Assembly: GCF_039621805.1 (NCBI RefSeq)
Contig: NZ_CP155074.1
Location: forward strand, 496,001-560,000
Reading direction: 5' to 3'
Source of the DNA: Paraburkholderia sp. PREW-6R
Lineage (GTDB): Bacteria > Pseudomonadota > Gammaproteobacteria > Burkholderiales > Burkholderiaceae
Length of the DNA: 64,000 nucleotides
Under the pieces are notes generated by a model, which was given only the letters and a program-made list of their open reading frames with translations, was not told the origin of the DNA and searched no databases. Shown piece after piece: positions 8,886 through 17,073 of this stretch. The first letter of the stretch is position 1. The number at the start of each line of letters is the position of its first letter. A program made the translations under genes and the position numbers.

Positions 8886-10214
8886 TTGCAGTTCAAACTA
8901 CCGACTACGGCGACCGCGCCGTTCTGCCCGTCCGAAGTGCAAGGTTCGGTCGCCGTCTCGCCTCGCGCGCCGTTCTGGAAAAAAATCGCGCAGTTCGCCG
9001 GCCCCGGCCTGCTGATCTCGATCGGCTACATGGACCCCGGCAACTGGGCCACGGATATCGAAGCCGGCTCGCGCTACGGTTACAGCCTGCTGTTCGTCGT
9101 CATGCTGTCGAGCCTCGCGGCCATGGCGCTGCAATGCCTGAGCATGCGCCTTGGCATCGCGACCGGCAAAGACCTGGCGGAATTGTCGCGGGACCGCTAC
9201 TCGCCCGGCATCGCGCGCTTTCAGTGGATGCTCGCGGAGTTGTCGATCGTGGCCTGCGATCTGGCCGAAGTGCTCGGCGGCGCGCTCGCTTTTCATCTGC
9301 TGTTCAAATGTTCGCTGACCACCGGCGTTCTGCTGACCGCTTTCGACACGCTCATCGTGCTCGGGCTGAAAGGCAAGAATTTCCGCGACCTCGAGGCGAT
9401 CATGGCCGGGCTGATCGCGACTATCGGCGTGGGTTACATCATCGAGCTGGCGCTCGTGAGCCCGCATTGGCCGTCGGTCGCGAACGGGCTGATTCCGTCC
9501 TGGCAAGCCATCCACTCCACCGAGCCGCTGTATCTGGCAATCGGCATTCTTGGCGCGACCGTCATGCCGCATAACCTTTATCTGCATTCGTCGATCGTGC
9601 AGACGCGGGCGGTCAAGCGCGACACGGCGAGCCTGCGCTCGGCGATCAACATGTCGCGGCTCGATACGATCGTGTCGCTCGCTATTGCGCTACTCATCAA
9701 CATGGCGATTCTGGTTCTCGCCGGGGCCGCGTTTCATGCGACCGGGCACAACCAGGTGACCGAGATCGAAGACGCGTACAAGCTGCTGGCGCCGGTCGTC
9801 GGTACCGGATTTGCGGCGGTGCTGTTCGCGATTACGCTGCTCGCGTCAGGGCAAAGCTCGACATTCACGGGCACGGTGGCAGGTCAGGTGATCATGGAAG
9901 GCTTTCTGAAGCTGAAAATTCCGTGCTGGCAGCGGCGTTTGATCACGCGGGCGCTCGCACTGATTCCCGCGCTGATCGGCGTGCAGGTGATGGGCAGCGG
10001 TGCGGTGGGCAAATTGCTGGTGGCAAGCCAGGTCGTATTGAGCCTGCAACTGCCGTTTGCGCTTTATCCGTTGATCCGAATGACGAGCGACCGCTCGCTG
10101 ATGGGCGCTTTCGTCAATAAGGCGCTCACGCGGCTCGTGTCGTGGACGCTCTTCGTGGTGATCAGCGCGGCGAACCTGTGGCTCGTGGTGCAGACAGTGG
10201 GACTGGTTGGCTGA
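8886..10214 (+). CDS. mntH: Nramp-family divalent metal (Mn2+/Fe2+):H+ symporter MntH
   Basis: Inner-membrane manganese/iron importer of about 442 aa with 11 predicted membrane helices. The TM1 metal-binding motif DPGNW (D50, N53) and the TM6 motif MPHNLYLHS (near residue 222) are both intact, as is the loop GQSSTFTGTVAGQ. I chose the TTG at 8886 because GAGAGAC precedes it and the sequence then matches the family N-terminus. The frame stays open back to a TTG at 8814 that overlaps the previous stop codon, but those 24 residues look non-native. I see no yybP-ykoY or MntR-type site upstream, so the regulation mode is not evident. A hairpin at 10278-10308 separates it from flhC. Confidence 0.9.
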   Translation: MQFKLPTTATAPFCPSEVQGSVAVSPRAPFWKKIAQFAGPGLLISIGYMDPGNWATDIEAGSRYGYSLLFVVMLSSLAAMALQCLSMRLGIATGKDLAELSRDRYSPGIARFQWMLAELSIVACDLAEVLGGALAFHLLFKCSLTTGVLLTAFDTLIVLGLKGKNFRDLEAIMAGLIATIGVGYIIELALVSPHWPSVANGLIPSWQAIHSTEPLYLAIGILGATVMPHNLYLHSSIVQTRAVKRDTASLRSAINMSRLDTIVSLAIALLINMAILVLAGAAFHATGHNQVTEIEDAYKLLAPVVGTGFAAVLFAITLLASGQSSTFTGTVAGQVIMEGFLKLKIPCWQRRLITRALALIPALIGVQVMGSGAVGKLLVASQVVLSLQLPFALYPLIRMTSDRSLMGAFVNKALTRLVSWTLFVVISAANLWLVVQTVGLVG

Positions 10215-10277
10215 GCCACGCGCTGTTTGACGGGCTACGCGAGCCGCCGCGCGCGCTCGTGCGAAAGCGGCAGGCGT

Positions 10278-10308
10278 AAAAAAAAGGTCCGCTCGCTGGC
10301 GGACCTTT
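10278..10308 (-). terminator. Rho-independent terminator of flhDC (leftward)
   Basis: A perfect 10-bp stem, AAAGGTCCGC (10283-10292) with GCGGACCTTT (10299-10308), has a 6-base loop. An A8 run precedes it on the plus strand and becomes a T tract on the minus strand, so it best serves flhC. It may also weakly end mntH transcripts. Confidence 0.88.
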
Positions 10309-10377
10309 CAATTTGAAGCTTCGGCTCGAATCAGGCTGGACATGCCTTCATCGTTTTTTTAAGTTCGATCTGACTGT

Positions 10378-10953
10378 TCAGGCTGCTTGCGCAACCTGTG
10401 CTGCTTCTTCGGCAACTGCTTCCTGACGGGCGGCGGCGGCCTTCTTCGTCTTGCCAGCGCGCGACGGCGGCTGACAGGCACCGCACACCACGTTGTGCTG
10501 CAAATCGTGCTTATGAGCGACGAACTTGCCCGTGCAACGGCAGCACTTGGTCAACTGCAGGATATCGGCGTCGAAGAAACGCACCAGCGTCCATGCACGC
10601 GTCAGGTCCAGTACCGGTTCGGTTTCGCTGTGCTTGCAATGTTCCAGATACAGCCGATACCCTTTGGTCAGCGCATCCAGATGCGAGCAGCGCGCTTCCT
10701 TTTTCAGGAACAGGTACGTGTTGTAGAACAGCGAAGCGTGAATGTTCGCGAGCCACGTCATGTACCAGTCCGCCGAAAACGGCAGCATGCCTTTGGGCGG
10801 CGAAACACCCTTTACTTCACGATACAGGCGGATCATGCGGTCGCGTGAGAGCGTCAGTTCGCTCTCCAGCACCTGCATGCGCGCGCCGAGTTCGATCAGC
10901 GCGATGGCGCGGAATACTTCCTGTGCATCTTCCGTCAGGCTACGCTTGAGCAT
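10378..10953 (-). CDS. flhC: Flagellar master transcriptional regulator subunit FlhC
   Basis: DNA-binding subunit of the FlhD4C2 activator of class II flagellar genes, 191 aa. Using the ATG at 10953, the zinc-binding cysteines are C137, C140, C157 and C160, the same numbering as in E. coli FlhC. This start follows GGGGTGA by 6 bases; a GTG three codons upstream is the alternative. The core segments SADWYMTWLANIHASLFYN and LTRAWTLVRFF are family-typical. The C-terminus is an Ala/Lys/Glu-rich tail commonly seen in Burkholderia homologues. The stop of flhD lies 14 bases upstream, so the two genes form an operon ending at the hairpin near 10.29 kb. Confidence 0.97.
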   Translation of the reverse strand: MLKRSLTEDAQEVFRAIALIELGARMQVLESELTLSRDRMIRLYREVKGVSPPKGMLPFSADWYMTWLANIHASLFYNTYLFLKKEARCSHLDALTKGYRLYLEHCKHSETEPVLDLTRAWTLVRFFDADILQLTKCCRCTGKFVAHKHDLQHNVVCGACQPPSRAGKTKKAAAARQEAVAEEAAQVAQAA

Positions 10954-10967
10954 CGCAGTCACCCCGG

Positions 10968-11288
10968 TTAAGCAAATTGCTCAGCAGGCTGACCTGCAAG
11001 CAGGATAGCCGCGTGAGTCGGTGCAACTGCTGCATGCTTGGTCGTTTGCGTCAACGCCGACAGCATGGCGTGGTCGTTGAAGCGGAAAAAGCACAACAGC
11101 TGATCAGAGCCGGCCAGCTTTACGATCTGCGCGAGCGACAAACCCGCCAGCAGATCAGCCAGTTCCGATGACAAGCCCAGCCGGAACATGCCGACTGCTT
11201 TGTCCTCACGCAACATGCGCTGCGCGAGCATGATGTAAGACAAGTTGATTTCGCGGATTGAATCTAACGTCTCGCTGCTACGGTCCAT
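10968..11288 (-). CDS. flhD: Flagellar master transcriptional regulator subunit FlhD
   Basis: 106-aa all-helical partner of FlhC that modulates DNA binding in the FlhD4C2 complex. The N-terminal segment [18 protein letters not shown] and the [19 protein letters not shown] region are diagnostic, including the conserved Cys of the C-L-C-F-type stretch. E. coli FlhD is 116 aa, so length is near normal. Translation starts at the ATG at 11288. A 528-base AT-rich intergenic region upstream presumably carries the regulated class I promoter. Motility structural genes are not in the window. Confidence 0.96.
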   Translation of the reverse strand: MDRSSETLDSIREINLSYIMLAQRMLREDKAVGMFRLGLSSELADLLAGLSLAQIVKLAGSDQLLCFFRFNDHAMLSALTQTTKHAAVAPTHAAILLAGQPAEQFA

Positions 11289-11816
11289 TTTTTGTGTTTC
11301 CGAAGCCCCGAATTGCTATGTCGGCTTTTTGCCGTTATGTCTTTTATGCCTCGCCGGAAACGCTGACCCCCGGCTACTGCTGCTGCCTGATACAGACAGC
11401 GAGCTTTGATACACCGCGTTACATTTCGTAACAGCTTGGGACGAATTGTATGAAGGGTAAAACAAGAAATCAATACATTCTCAAAAAAATATCCCAAAAA
11501 GATACACTGATATTCGGTAACTATTTCTGGTTAGAAGAATGGTCGATGCAGGACGCAATTTTAGGGTACAAAAAGCGGTGTCATATCCATGAAAACCCCC
11601 GTGGGGCGGCAATTCTGCCGAATGATATGAAGAAGCGATAATCTGCATGCTGTGCCAGAAAAACGACACCGACATTAGAAAGGAAATAGAAAGGAGGTAA
11701 AAAGAGGAGTAATAATTGCCGTTATAATGCTTTGTTTAAGGGACGCAACAAACCTGTAACAGTGTGGTTCGTCCCCGGTTACAAACGCGCGCTAGTTTGT
11801 AAGTTCTTTGTGACAA
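11289..11816. other. Long AT-rich flhDC upstream region with GTTAC/TGTAAC repeats
   Basis: 528 bases between flhD and the YeeE-like gene, clearly AT-richer than surrounding DNA, especially 11445-11745. Visible elements are an inverted repeat GTTAC-5-GTAAC at 11418-11432, TGTAAC at 11755-11760 facing GTTACA at 11778-11783 (17-base spacer), and a purine-rich plus-strand run at 11678-11712. Short open frames here (for example a Lys-rich 63-codon frame at 11450-11641) have no recognisable features. Most likely this is the class I flagellar promoter region with binding sites for global regulators; I cannot assign a specific regulator. Confidence 0.55.
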
Positions 11817-13040
11817 CTAGCACCTGGTCGCGCGGACCCGTTCCACGGCAAGGCCAAAGGTCGGCCGCAGGCGGGTGCCGAGTACGTTGCCCGCGAAAGC
11901 AGCAGCGAGCCACAGCCAGCCATGGAGGCTGCCAGACACAATGCCGCTGAAGTAGGCGCCGATGTTACAGCCGTAGGCGAGCCGCGCCCCATAGCCCAGC
12001 AGCAGCCCGCCCACGACGGCGGCGATCAGAGACCGCGTCGGCACCCGCCAAGCCGGCGCGTAACGGCCCGCGAGCGCCGCTGCGGTCATCGCGCCGAGGA
12101 CAATGCCGATATCCATGACCGTGGTGACGTCATGTGTAACGGGGGCGGCCAAAGCGCCGGCATTGGCGTGGGCGGCCCAATACGGCCAGCTGGCTACGTC
12201 GACGCCGAGCGCCGCGAGCAGCTTTGCGCCCCATAGCGCGAACGCCGACGTGATCCCCCACGGGCGGCCCGACAAGGCGAGTGTCGCAAAATTTAGCAGC
12301 GCCAGCGCAATGGCCCCCGCGAGTAACGGCCACGGGCCGTACAGCCATGGCGACGCATGGGCAGGGCGCGCTGGCTCACTGACCAGCTTGCCGTGGCGGC
12401 GTCGCTCGATCAGCATGGTCAGAGCGGCTATGCCCGCAAAAAGCGCCAGATTGAGCGTAATCGCCCAACCGGCGCCGAGCGCGGTCACCAAGGAAACGGG
12501 TTTGAGCGACGGCAGCGCCGTCCAGAAGGGCATGTGCGCCGTTGCGACAACGGAACCGGCGACGAATGCCGCCAGTGTCACGATCATGCGGGTACTTCCG
12601 CCGCCGACGGTGTACAGCGTGCCGGACGCACATCCGCCGCCTAGTTGCATGCCGATTCCGAACATGAATGCCCCGACCAGCACCGACGTTCCCGCCGGTG
12701 CGACCAGGCCGACGACCGGCCGACCAAATAACGTTCCGGCAGCGAGCACCGGGAAAAACAGCAGGACGCCGAGCGCGAGCATCAGCATCTGCGCGCGCAG
12801 GCCGGCGCCGCGGCCGTCGGCGATAAAAACCCGCCATGCCGATGTGAAGCCGAACGCCGCGTGATACAGCGACACGCCAAGCAGCGCACCGACGATAAAA
12901 AGCGCGGCTTGCCGGCCGCTGACCGTCTGCGCCAGATAGATCGCGCCGAGCGCAATGAGCACAAGCGCAGTGCCGAGCGCCCTCGGATTGATGCCGAAGC
13001 GACGCGGCACGCGCGGAAAGGATGATGAGATGTCTGACAT
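11817..13040 (-). CDS. YeeE/YedE (TsuA)-family sulfur-compound transporter
   Basis: Integral inner-membrane protein of 407 aa with about nine hydrophobic segments arranged as two similar halves. The paired Cys motifs of the family are present: LGGGCASGTLYTVGGG in the first half and YGCNIGAYFSGI in the second. In characterised TsuA proteins such cysteines line the thiosulfate path. The start is the ATG at 13040 (MSDISSS); further upstream the frame reads as non-native Arg-rich sequence. Thiosulfate or another small sulfur species is the expected substrate by family. There is no TusA-like partner next to it. A regulatory signal is not evident. Confidence 0.85.
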   Translation of the reverse strand: MSDISSSFPRVPRRFGINPRALGTALVLIALGAIYLAQTVSGRQAALFIVGALLGVSLYHAAFGFTSAWRVFIADGRGAGLRAQMLMLALGVLLFFPVLAAGTLFGRPVVGLVAPAGTSVLVGAFMFGIGMQLGGGCASGTLYTVGGGSTRMIVTLAAFVAGSVVATAHMPFWTALPSLKPVSLVTALGAGWAITLNLALFAGIAALTMLIERRRHGKLVSEPARPAHASPWLYGPWPLLAGAIALALLNFATLALSGRPWGITSAFALWGAKLLAALGVDVASWPYWAAHANAGALAAPVTHDVTTVMDIGIVLGAMTAAALAGRYAPAWRVPTRSLIAAVVGGLLLGYGARLAYGCNIGAYFSGIVSGSLHGWLWLAAAFAGNVLGTRLRPTFGLAVERVRATRC

Positions 13041-13235
13041 GGTGAGTGTTGGGGGGACAGTTGAGCGGCGCCGGCCAAGCAAGACGGCGGCAAGCCGCTC
13101 GCGGCCGGCGCGGAACAGGGGAAATAAAAATAGCATGGATCGACTGGCGAAGCAGGCTGGTCCCACGACGCCATTTGCGACCCGCCTGCAGTGCAGCGGA
13201 CCCTCGGAAATCGCGGACGGACGCCGCGACGTCTG

Positions 13236-13766
13236 TCAGAGAAACCGCGCCATTAGATCGGCGTCGTAAAACGCATCGCCAACCTTCAACGCACCAATCT
13301 CGCAACCGTATTTGCGAAACCCAAACGATTCATAAAGATTTCGCGCTGCGTGATTGTGGGTGCCGACCAGCAACTGGATTTGCAGCAGACCGCTTACCCG
13401 GCCGGCGCGCGCCACTAAGTCCGTCAGCAACGCGCGCCCGACCCCGCGCCCGCCGGCTTCGGGGGCCACGTACATGCCAACCACGGCCGCCTTATGCCGC
13501 TCCTTGTCCCGCCCGTTGCGCAGCAAGCCGACCACGCCGACCAGCGGTGCGTCGCTGGCAAGGGAGGCACCGAGCAGAAAATCTCCTTGCGCGGCACGCG
13601 AGCCCTGCAACGTTGCGTCATGTTGGGACGCGCCCTGCGCGAGCGCTTCTTCGTAACTCTGGCCGAACGAGTCGGGATGCGTCTTCAATCCGCGCAACCG
13701 GAGCTGGAAGTAGGCGTCGCGGTCCGCGAGGCCGAGTTGGCGGACGATTATGGTGTTGTGATTCAA
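13236..13766 (-). CDS. GNAT-family N-acetyltransferase
   Basis: 176-aa acetyltransferase with the acetyl-CoA-binding loop in VVGMYVAPEAGGRGVGRALL (motif A, Q/RxxGxG/A form as GGRGVG) and the later segment NHAARNLYESFGFRKYG (motif B). The first strand VRQLGLADRDAYFQLRLRGL fits the fold start. I chose the TTG at 13766, preceded by AGGAG at 8-base spacing; the frame extends further upstream but that part reads as low-complexity Arg-rich sequence. The substrate cannot be told from sequence. It stands alone between the YeeE-like gene and an XRE regulator, all on the minus strand. Confidence 0.85.
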   Translation of the reverse strand: MNHNTIIVRQLGLADRDAYFQLRLRGLKTHPDSFGQSYEEALAQGASQHDATLQGSRAAQGDFLLGASLASDAPLVGVVGLLRNGRDKERHKAAVVGMYVAPEAGGRGVGRALLTDLVARAGRVSGLLQIQLLVGTHNHAARNLYESFGFRKYGCEIGALKVGDAFYDADLMARFL

Positions 13767-13922
13767 ATGTGACGCTCCTGCAGACTGATGGTTTGTACCC
13801 GACTGCCGATCACGCGACGGTGGGGCCGGGCGGCGCTTACTCATCCCGTGATGACCAGCGCAACGGCTCGTACGCTCCGGCGTTTCCCACCGCCTTGACC
13901 GATGACCGGCGCGTCCCACATT

Positions 13923-14783
13923 CTAGGCAGCAGCGTTGCTGCTTTGGTTCTCCGTGTACTGGCGCAGCGCCGCTGCGGTTTGCGGGTCCGCAGGAAAGAA
14001 CGCCTCGATCGCGAGTTCCGAGAGTGTGACGTCCACCGGCGTGCCGAAGACCGTGGTCGTGCTGAAAAACGATAGCTCGCCGATTGCCGTACGCATGTGC
14101 AATGGAACGGCAACCTGATTGAACGCGTTGTCTTCTTGCCCGGCAGGCTGCGCGCCGGGCGGCGCTGGATAGGCGGCCAGTTCCTCGCGTAACGCGCTCA
14201 ACGTGTGGTCGCCGCTTATCTCGATTTGACGCTGCAGACGCCCGAGCGTGTGATCGCGCCACGCATGCCAATTGACGATCGACCGCGCGATGCCCTCCGG
14301 ATGCAGGCTCAGGCGCAACGCATTGACCGGCGGCTCCAGTAGCTCTGCACTTGCGCCGGCAACGAGAGGCGCGAGTGCGCCATTGGCCGCGATGATGGTC
14401 CAATGACGGTCTATCGCCAATGCGGGATAAGGCTCGTGGCCTTTCAACACCAGGTCGACGGCCTCGCGGGCGGCCGCGAGTTGCGGGTCGGTGAGCGGGC
14501 GCTCGCGAAACAGTGGCGCGTAGCCTGCGGCCACCAGCAGCGCATTGCGCGCGCGTAGCGGCACGTCGAGACGTTCCGCCAGATGCATGACCATTTCCCG
14601 GCTGGGCGCCGCTCGGCCCGACTCGACAAAGCTCAGATGCCGTGTGGAGATATCGGCTTCGGTGGCGAGCAGCAGCTGGCTCATTCTGCGACGTTGCCGC
14701 CACTCGCGCAAAAGGTCGCCGACTGAGCGGTTAGCCGGTGCTGTTCCGGGCGGGGTCGCGTTCGCAAGAGAAAATGTGTTCAT
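13923..14783 (-). CDS. XRE-type HTH regulator with MmyB-like ligand-binding domain
   Basis: 286-aa transcription factor. Residues about 22-78 form a Cro/C1 helix-turn-helix (LREWRQRRRMSQLLLATEAD and ISTRHLSFVESGRAAPSREM). Residues about 100-275 match the MmyB-like PAS-related domain (YPALAIDRHWTIIAANGA, NALRLSLHPEGIARSIVNW, LSFFSTTTVFGTPVDVTLSEL), which in structures binds a fatty-acid-like ligand. Such genes usually sit beside a short-chain dehydrogenase or other target; none is adjacent here, so the regulon is unknown. The start ATG at 14783 is the only good one. Confidence 0.9.
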   Translation of the reverse strand: MNTFSLANATPPGTAPANRSVGDLLREWRQRRRMSQLLLATEADISTRHLSFVESGRAAPSREMVMHLAERLDVPLRARNALLVAAGYAPLFRERPLTDPQLAAAREAVDLVLKGHEPYPALAIDRHWTIIAANGALAPLVAGASAELLEPPVNALRLSLHPEGIARSIVNWHAWRDHTLGRLQRQIEISGDHTLSALREELAAYPAPPGAQPAGQEDNAFNQVAVPLHMRTAIGELSFFSTTTVFGTPVDVTLSELAIEAFFPADPQTAAALRQYTENQSSNAAA

Positions 14784-14875
14784 GTTGCTGATGATAGCGA
14801 GGCCCAGTTAGCTAGCCATTACCCGGCAGGTAATGCAAGGCAGTGATGTGCGCAGAGGGCGTGTAATTGCGACCA

Positions 14876-15178
14876 TCAAGCGTGCGCCACGCCTCCCGGC
14901 ACGATGTTGATCTTCACGCCGAGCGCGCGCAGCAGCTTGAAAACCGTATCCATGCGCGGTTTGGAGCCGGGCGCGAGCGTTTTGTAGAGGCTTTCACGCC
15001 CGAGCCCTGCGTCGGCCGCGACTTGGGTGATGCCGCGCGCCTTGGCGATATCTGCGATTGCTGCGAGTAAAAGATCGGCGTCGTCTTCTTCGAGTGCTGC
15101 GTTGAGATACTCGGCAATCATTTCCTCGCTATCGAGGTATTGAGACGCGTCGAACCGCGCCGTTTTGATCTTGCTCAT
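14876..15178 (-). CDS. HTH antitoxin of a type II toxin-antitoxin pair
   Basis: 100-aa antitoxin of the addiction-module antidote (HigA/XRE-related) family. The HTH reads ADIAKARGITQVAADAGLGR-ESLYKTLAPG, followed by the family-typical PRMDTVFKLLRALGVKINI. The ATG at 15178 overlaps the toxin stop codon as ATGA, so translation is coupled to the upstream toxin gene. The toxin-first order is that of higBA-like modules. An in-frame start 9 codons upstream is less likely. The protein should bind the palindromic operator at 15508-15523 and neutralise the toxin. Confidence 0.88.
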   Translation of the reverse strand: MSKIKTARFDASQYLDSEEMIAEYLNAALEEDDADLLLAAIADIAKARGITQVAADAGLGRESLYKTLAPGSKPRMDTVFKLLRALGVKINIVPGGVAHA

Positions 15179-15546
15179 GACAGTTCCTTTCTGAGTGCTG
15201 CCCACATTGTTTTGGCATGCTTGATATCGGCCATCTGCGTGGACTTATCGCCACCGCAGAGCAGCAGATACACCACGCGCCCTTCCCGCGCGAAATACAC
15301 CCGATAGCCGGGCCCGAAATCGATGCGCATTTCGGATACGCCGTCTTCGAGATACTTCACGTCGCCAAAATGGCCACGTTCAGCGCGCCGTATTCGCACA
15401 AGAATCCTGGCCCTTGCCCGCAGGTCCGCGAGTTCTGCCAGCCATGTGTGAAATGTTTCGGTGCGGTTGAGCGTGTACGTAGCCGGTGATGCGATCTGTT
15501 GTTGAGTGTATCCATTAGGATACGATTTGGCAAGCTCAAAAATCAT
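15175..15546 (-). CDS. RelE/HigB-superfamily toxin (start uncertain)
   Basis: Toxin of the phage-derived Gp49-like/RelE group, 123 codons from the ATG at 15546. The conserved core begins at TYTLNRTETFHTWLAELADL and continues through RIRRAERGHFGDVKYLEDGVSEMRIDFGPGYRVYF to LLCGGDKSTQ and the C-terminal helix. Homologues normally start at about the YTLNRTETF position, roughly 95-100 residues long. The extra 20 or so N-terminal codons overlap a good sigma70-like promoter and a perfect palindrome, so they may not be translated. No ATG, GTG or TTG lies in frame between that promoter and the conserved core. The start is therefore unresolved. Likely an mRNA interferase by family. Confidence 0.8.
   Translation of the reverse strand: MIFELAKSYPNGYTQQQIASPATYTLNRTETFHTWLAELADLRARARILVRIRRAERGHFGDVKYLEDGVSEMRIDFGPGYRVYFAREGRVVYLLLCGGDKSTQMADIKHAKTMWAALRKELS
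15505..15533 (-). promoter_or_regulatory. Candidate promoter and autoregulatory operator of the toxin-antitoxin operon
   Basis: On the minus strand, TTGCCA (15533-15528) and TACACT (15510-15505) are separated by exactly 17 bases. The perfect inverted repeat GTATCC-TAAT-GGATAC (15523-15508) fills the spacer and touches the -10, the arrangement expected for repression by the antitoxin complex. It lies inside the apparent 5' end of the toxin reading frame. Confidence 0.6.
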
Positions 15547-15810
15547 ATAAAAAATGGCGGTTCGTGGCCGCGCTCGTGAAGTGCGTCAAACGCCGCGCGC
15601 TGCGACTGCACGGCCCCCAAAACTCAGTCGAGCTTAGCGACTCGCTTTGGCGATGACGATTCGTCCGAATGGCCATGGCATGTGCACGAATCCTTACCTC
15701 GCGCGTAATCGACGCTCTTCGCGCAAACCGTCAATGTTCGTTCCGAGCCCGCCGACGACAACGTGTCTGCCAGGCGTCGTGCTCAAGTTACGCGAATCGA
15801 GGAATTGGAA

Positions 15811-16179
15811 ATGAATACGCATACCGACCTGATCGACCGTTATTTCGACGCTTGGAACGAGACCGACGGCGCGCGCCGCCGCGAGTTGATTGCCGCAACG
15901 TGGACGCCCGACGCCGACTATCGCGACCCGTTGCTGGCGGGCGCCGGCCATGACGGGATCGACGCGATGATCCGCGCCGTGCAGGAGCGCTTTGCGCACC
16001 ACATGTTTCGCCGCACGACGGACGTCGACGGCTTTGCGGATCGCCTGCGCTTCTCGTGGGAGCTGACGACGCCCGCCGGCGAAGTGATCGTCAAGGGTTC
16101 GGATTTCGGCGTGGTGGATGCACACGGGCGTTTGCGAGCCGTGACCGGCTTTCTCGATTACGTGCCTGCCGCGACCTGA
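15811..16179 (+). CDS. NTF2-like (SnoaL-type) protein
   Basis: 122-aa cone-shaped alpha+beta fold protein: the N-terminal helix LIDRYFDAWNETDGARRREL is followed by TPDADYRDPLLAGAGHDGI and strands ending RLRAVTGFLDYV. This layout is typical of SnoaL-like polyketide cyclases and related small ligand-binding or isomerase proteins. The ATG at 15811 follows GAGGAA by 6 bases; upstream in-frame codons are Arg-rich and unlikely. No pathway partner is adjacent, so the role is unassigned. Confidence 0.82.
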   Translation: MNTHTDLIDRYFDAWNETDGARRRELIAATWTPDADYRDPLLAGAGHDGIDAMIRAVQERFAHHMFRRTTDVDGFADRLRFSWELTTPAGEVIVKGSDFGVVDAHGRLRAVTGFLDYVPAAT

Positions 16180-16257
16180 ACTCGTCTTTCGCGCTTTCTC
16201 CGCCGTTGCTCCGCCGTTTTCGCCGTTTCTCTTTCAGGACTTTTCACGGAGACGATC

Positions 16258-16614
16258 ATGCACGGGCCTGCCGCCGTCACGGCTCATCGAGTCATCAGCG
16301 TTTTGGGGCGGCTGTGCGCAGCCGCCGACACGCTCAGTAGCGCGATCGCCGGCTTCGCGCTGCTAGCCGGCGATCGCGCGTTCACGTTCATGGCGTTGCT
16401 CGCCTCGCGCGAGCCCGTGCCAGGCGGCGCAGGACTCGTGCTCCTCGCACTGGCCGGCTGGTTGCGCTGGCGCTGCGCGCGTTCATCTGGCGATTGCCCG
16501 GTTGCTTGCTACAATCGCTCGAACAGCGCTATCCGCGTCAATCCGCCTGCGTCGACGCAACCGCACGCACGCCACACACGACACACACGCACAATCAAGG
16601 AGACATCGTGCTGA
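16258..16614 (+). CDS. Hypothetical small membrane-associated protein (uncertain)
   Basis: Open frame of 118 codons with an ATG preceded by CGGAGA. Residues about 20-75 contain two hydrophobic stretches (SAIAGFALLAGDRAFTFMAL and GGAGLVLLALAGWLRW); the last 40 residues are His/Arg/Thr-rich and look non-native. It overlaps the GTG of the next gene by 7 bases. A 14-bp perfect inverted repeat lies inside it. I do not recognise the protein. It may be a real short gene, or the leader region of the RbsD/FucU gene. Confidence 0.35.
   Translation: MHGPAAVTAHRVISVLGRLCAAADTLSSAIAGFALLAGDRAFTFMALLASREPVPGGAGLVLLALAGWLRWRCARSSGDCPVACYNRSNSAIRVNPPASTQPHARHTRHTRTIKETSC
16340..16379. repeat. Perfect 14-bp inverted repeat
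   Basis: GCGCGATCGCCGGC (16340-16353) and GCCGGCGATCGCGC (16366-16379) are exact reverse complements around a 12-base spacer. No T tract follows on either strand. It is either a stable mRNA hairpin in the leader of the next gene or a protein-binding site. Confidence 0.8.
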
Positions 16615-17072
16615 AGAATCTGGACCCGCTGCTCAACGCCGACATCCTTTATGCACTCCGCTCGATGGGCCATGGCGACGAACTCGTGATCTGCGACGCC
16701 AACTTCCCCGCCGACTCCGTCGCACGCGAAACCGTGCTGGGCGAAGTGCTGCGCCTCGACGGCGTGAGCGCACCGCGCGCCATTCGCGCGGTGCTGTCGG
16801 TGATGCCGCTCGATACCTTCATCGAGCATCCCGCGTCGCGCATGGAAGTGGTGGGCGAACCGCACACCATGCCGTCGGTGCAGCGCGAAGCTCAGGCCGA
16901 AGTCAACGCGGGAGAAGGGCGCGACGTGCCTTTTGCGTCGATCGAACGGTTTGCTTTTTACGAGCGCGCGCGCAAAGCCTACTGTGTGATCGCAACCGGC
17001 GAAGAGCGCGGCTACGGTTGCTTCGTGTTCACGAAGGGCGTGCTGCTGGCGCCCGACACGCCGCGCTCGTAA
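16608..17072 (+). CDS. RbsD/FucU-family sugar mutarotase-like protein
   Basis: 154-aa member of the RbsD/FucU fold, which interconverts sugar anomers (ribose pyranase or fucose mutarotase). N-terminal motifs LLNADILYALRSMGHGDELVICDANFPADS contain the catalytic His of the GHGD segment, and the C-terminus FYERARKAYCVIATGEERGYGCFVFTKG carries the conserved Tyr. The GTG at 16608 follows AAGGAGA by 5 bases. No sugar transport operon is adjacent, so the substrate (L-fucose, ribose or other) is open. A GC-rich hairpin starts right after its stop codon. Confidence 0.88.
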   Translation: MLKNLDPLLNADILYALRSMGHGDELVICDANFPADSVARETVLGEVLRLDGVSAPRAIRAVLSVMPLDTFIEHPASRMEVVGEPHTMPSVQREAQAEVNAGEGRDVPFASIERFAFYERARKAYCVIATGEERGYGCFVFTKGVLLAPDTPRS

Positions 17073-17073
17073 T

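Noticed and set aside
10215-10377. Riboswitch or MntR site around mntH/flhC
   Set aside because: The only structure is the terminator hairpin, which lies downstream of mntH and cannot act as its leader.
11450-11641. 63-codon Lys-rich frame upstream of flhD
   Set aside because: In an AT-rich regulatory region where stop-free frames arise with odd composition; no ribosome site or family likeness.
12376-13305. 309-codon minus-strand frame overlapping the YeeE-like gene
   Set aside because: Out of frame with the membrane protein that has both paired-Cys motifs; composition is Arg/Gly-rich.
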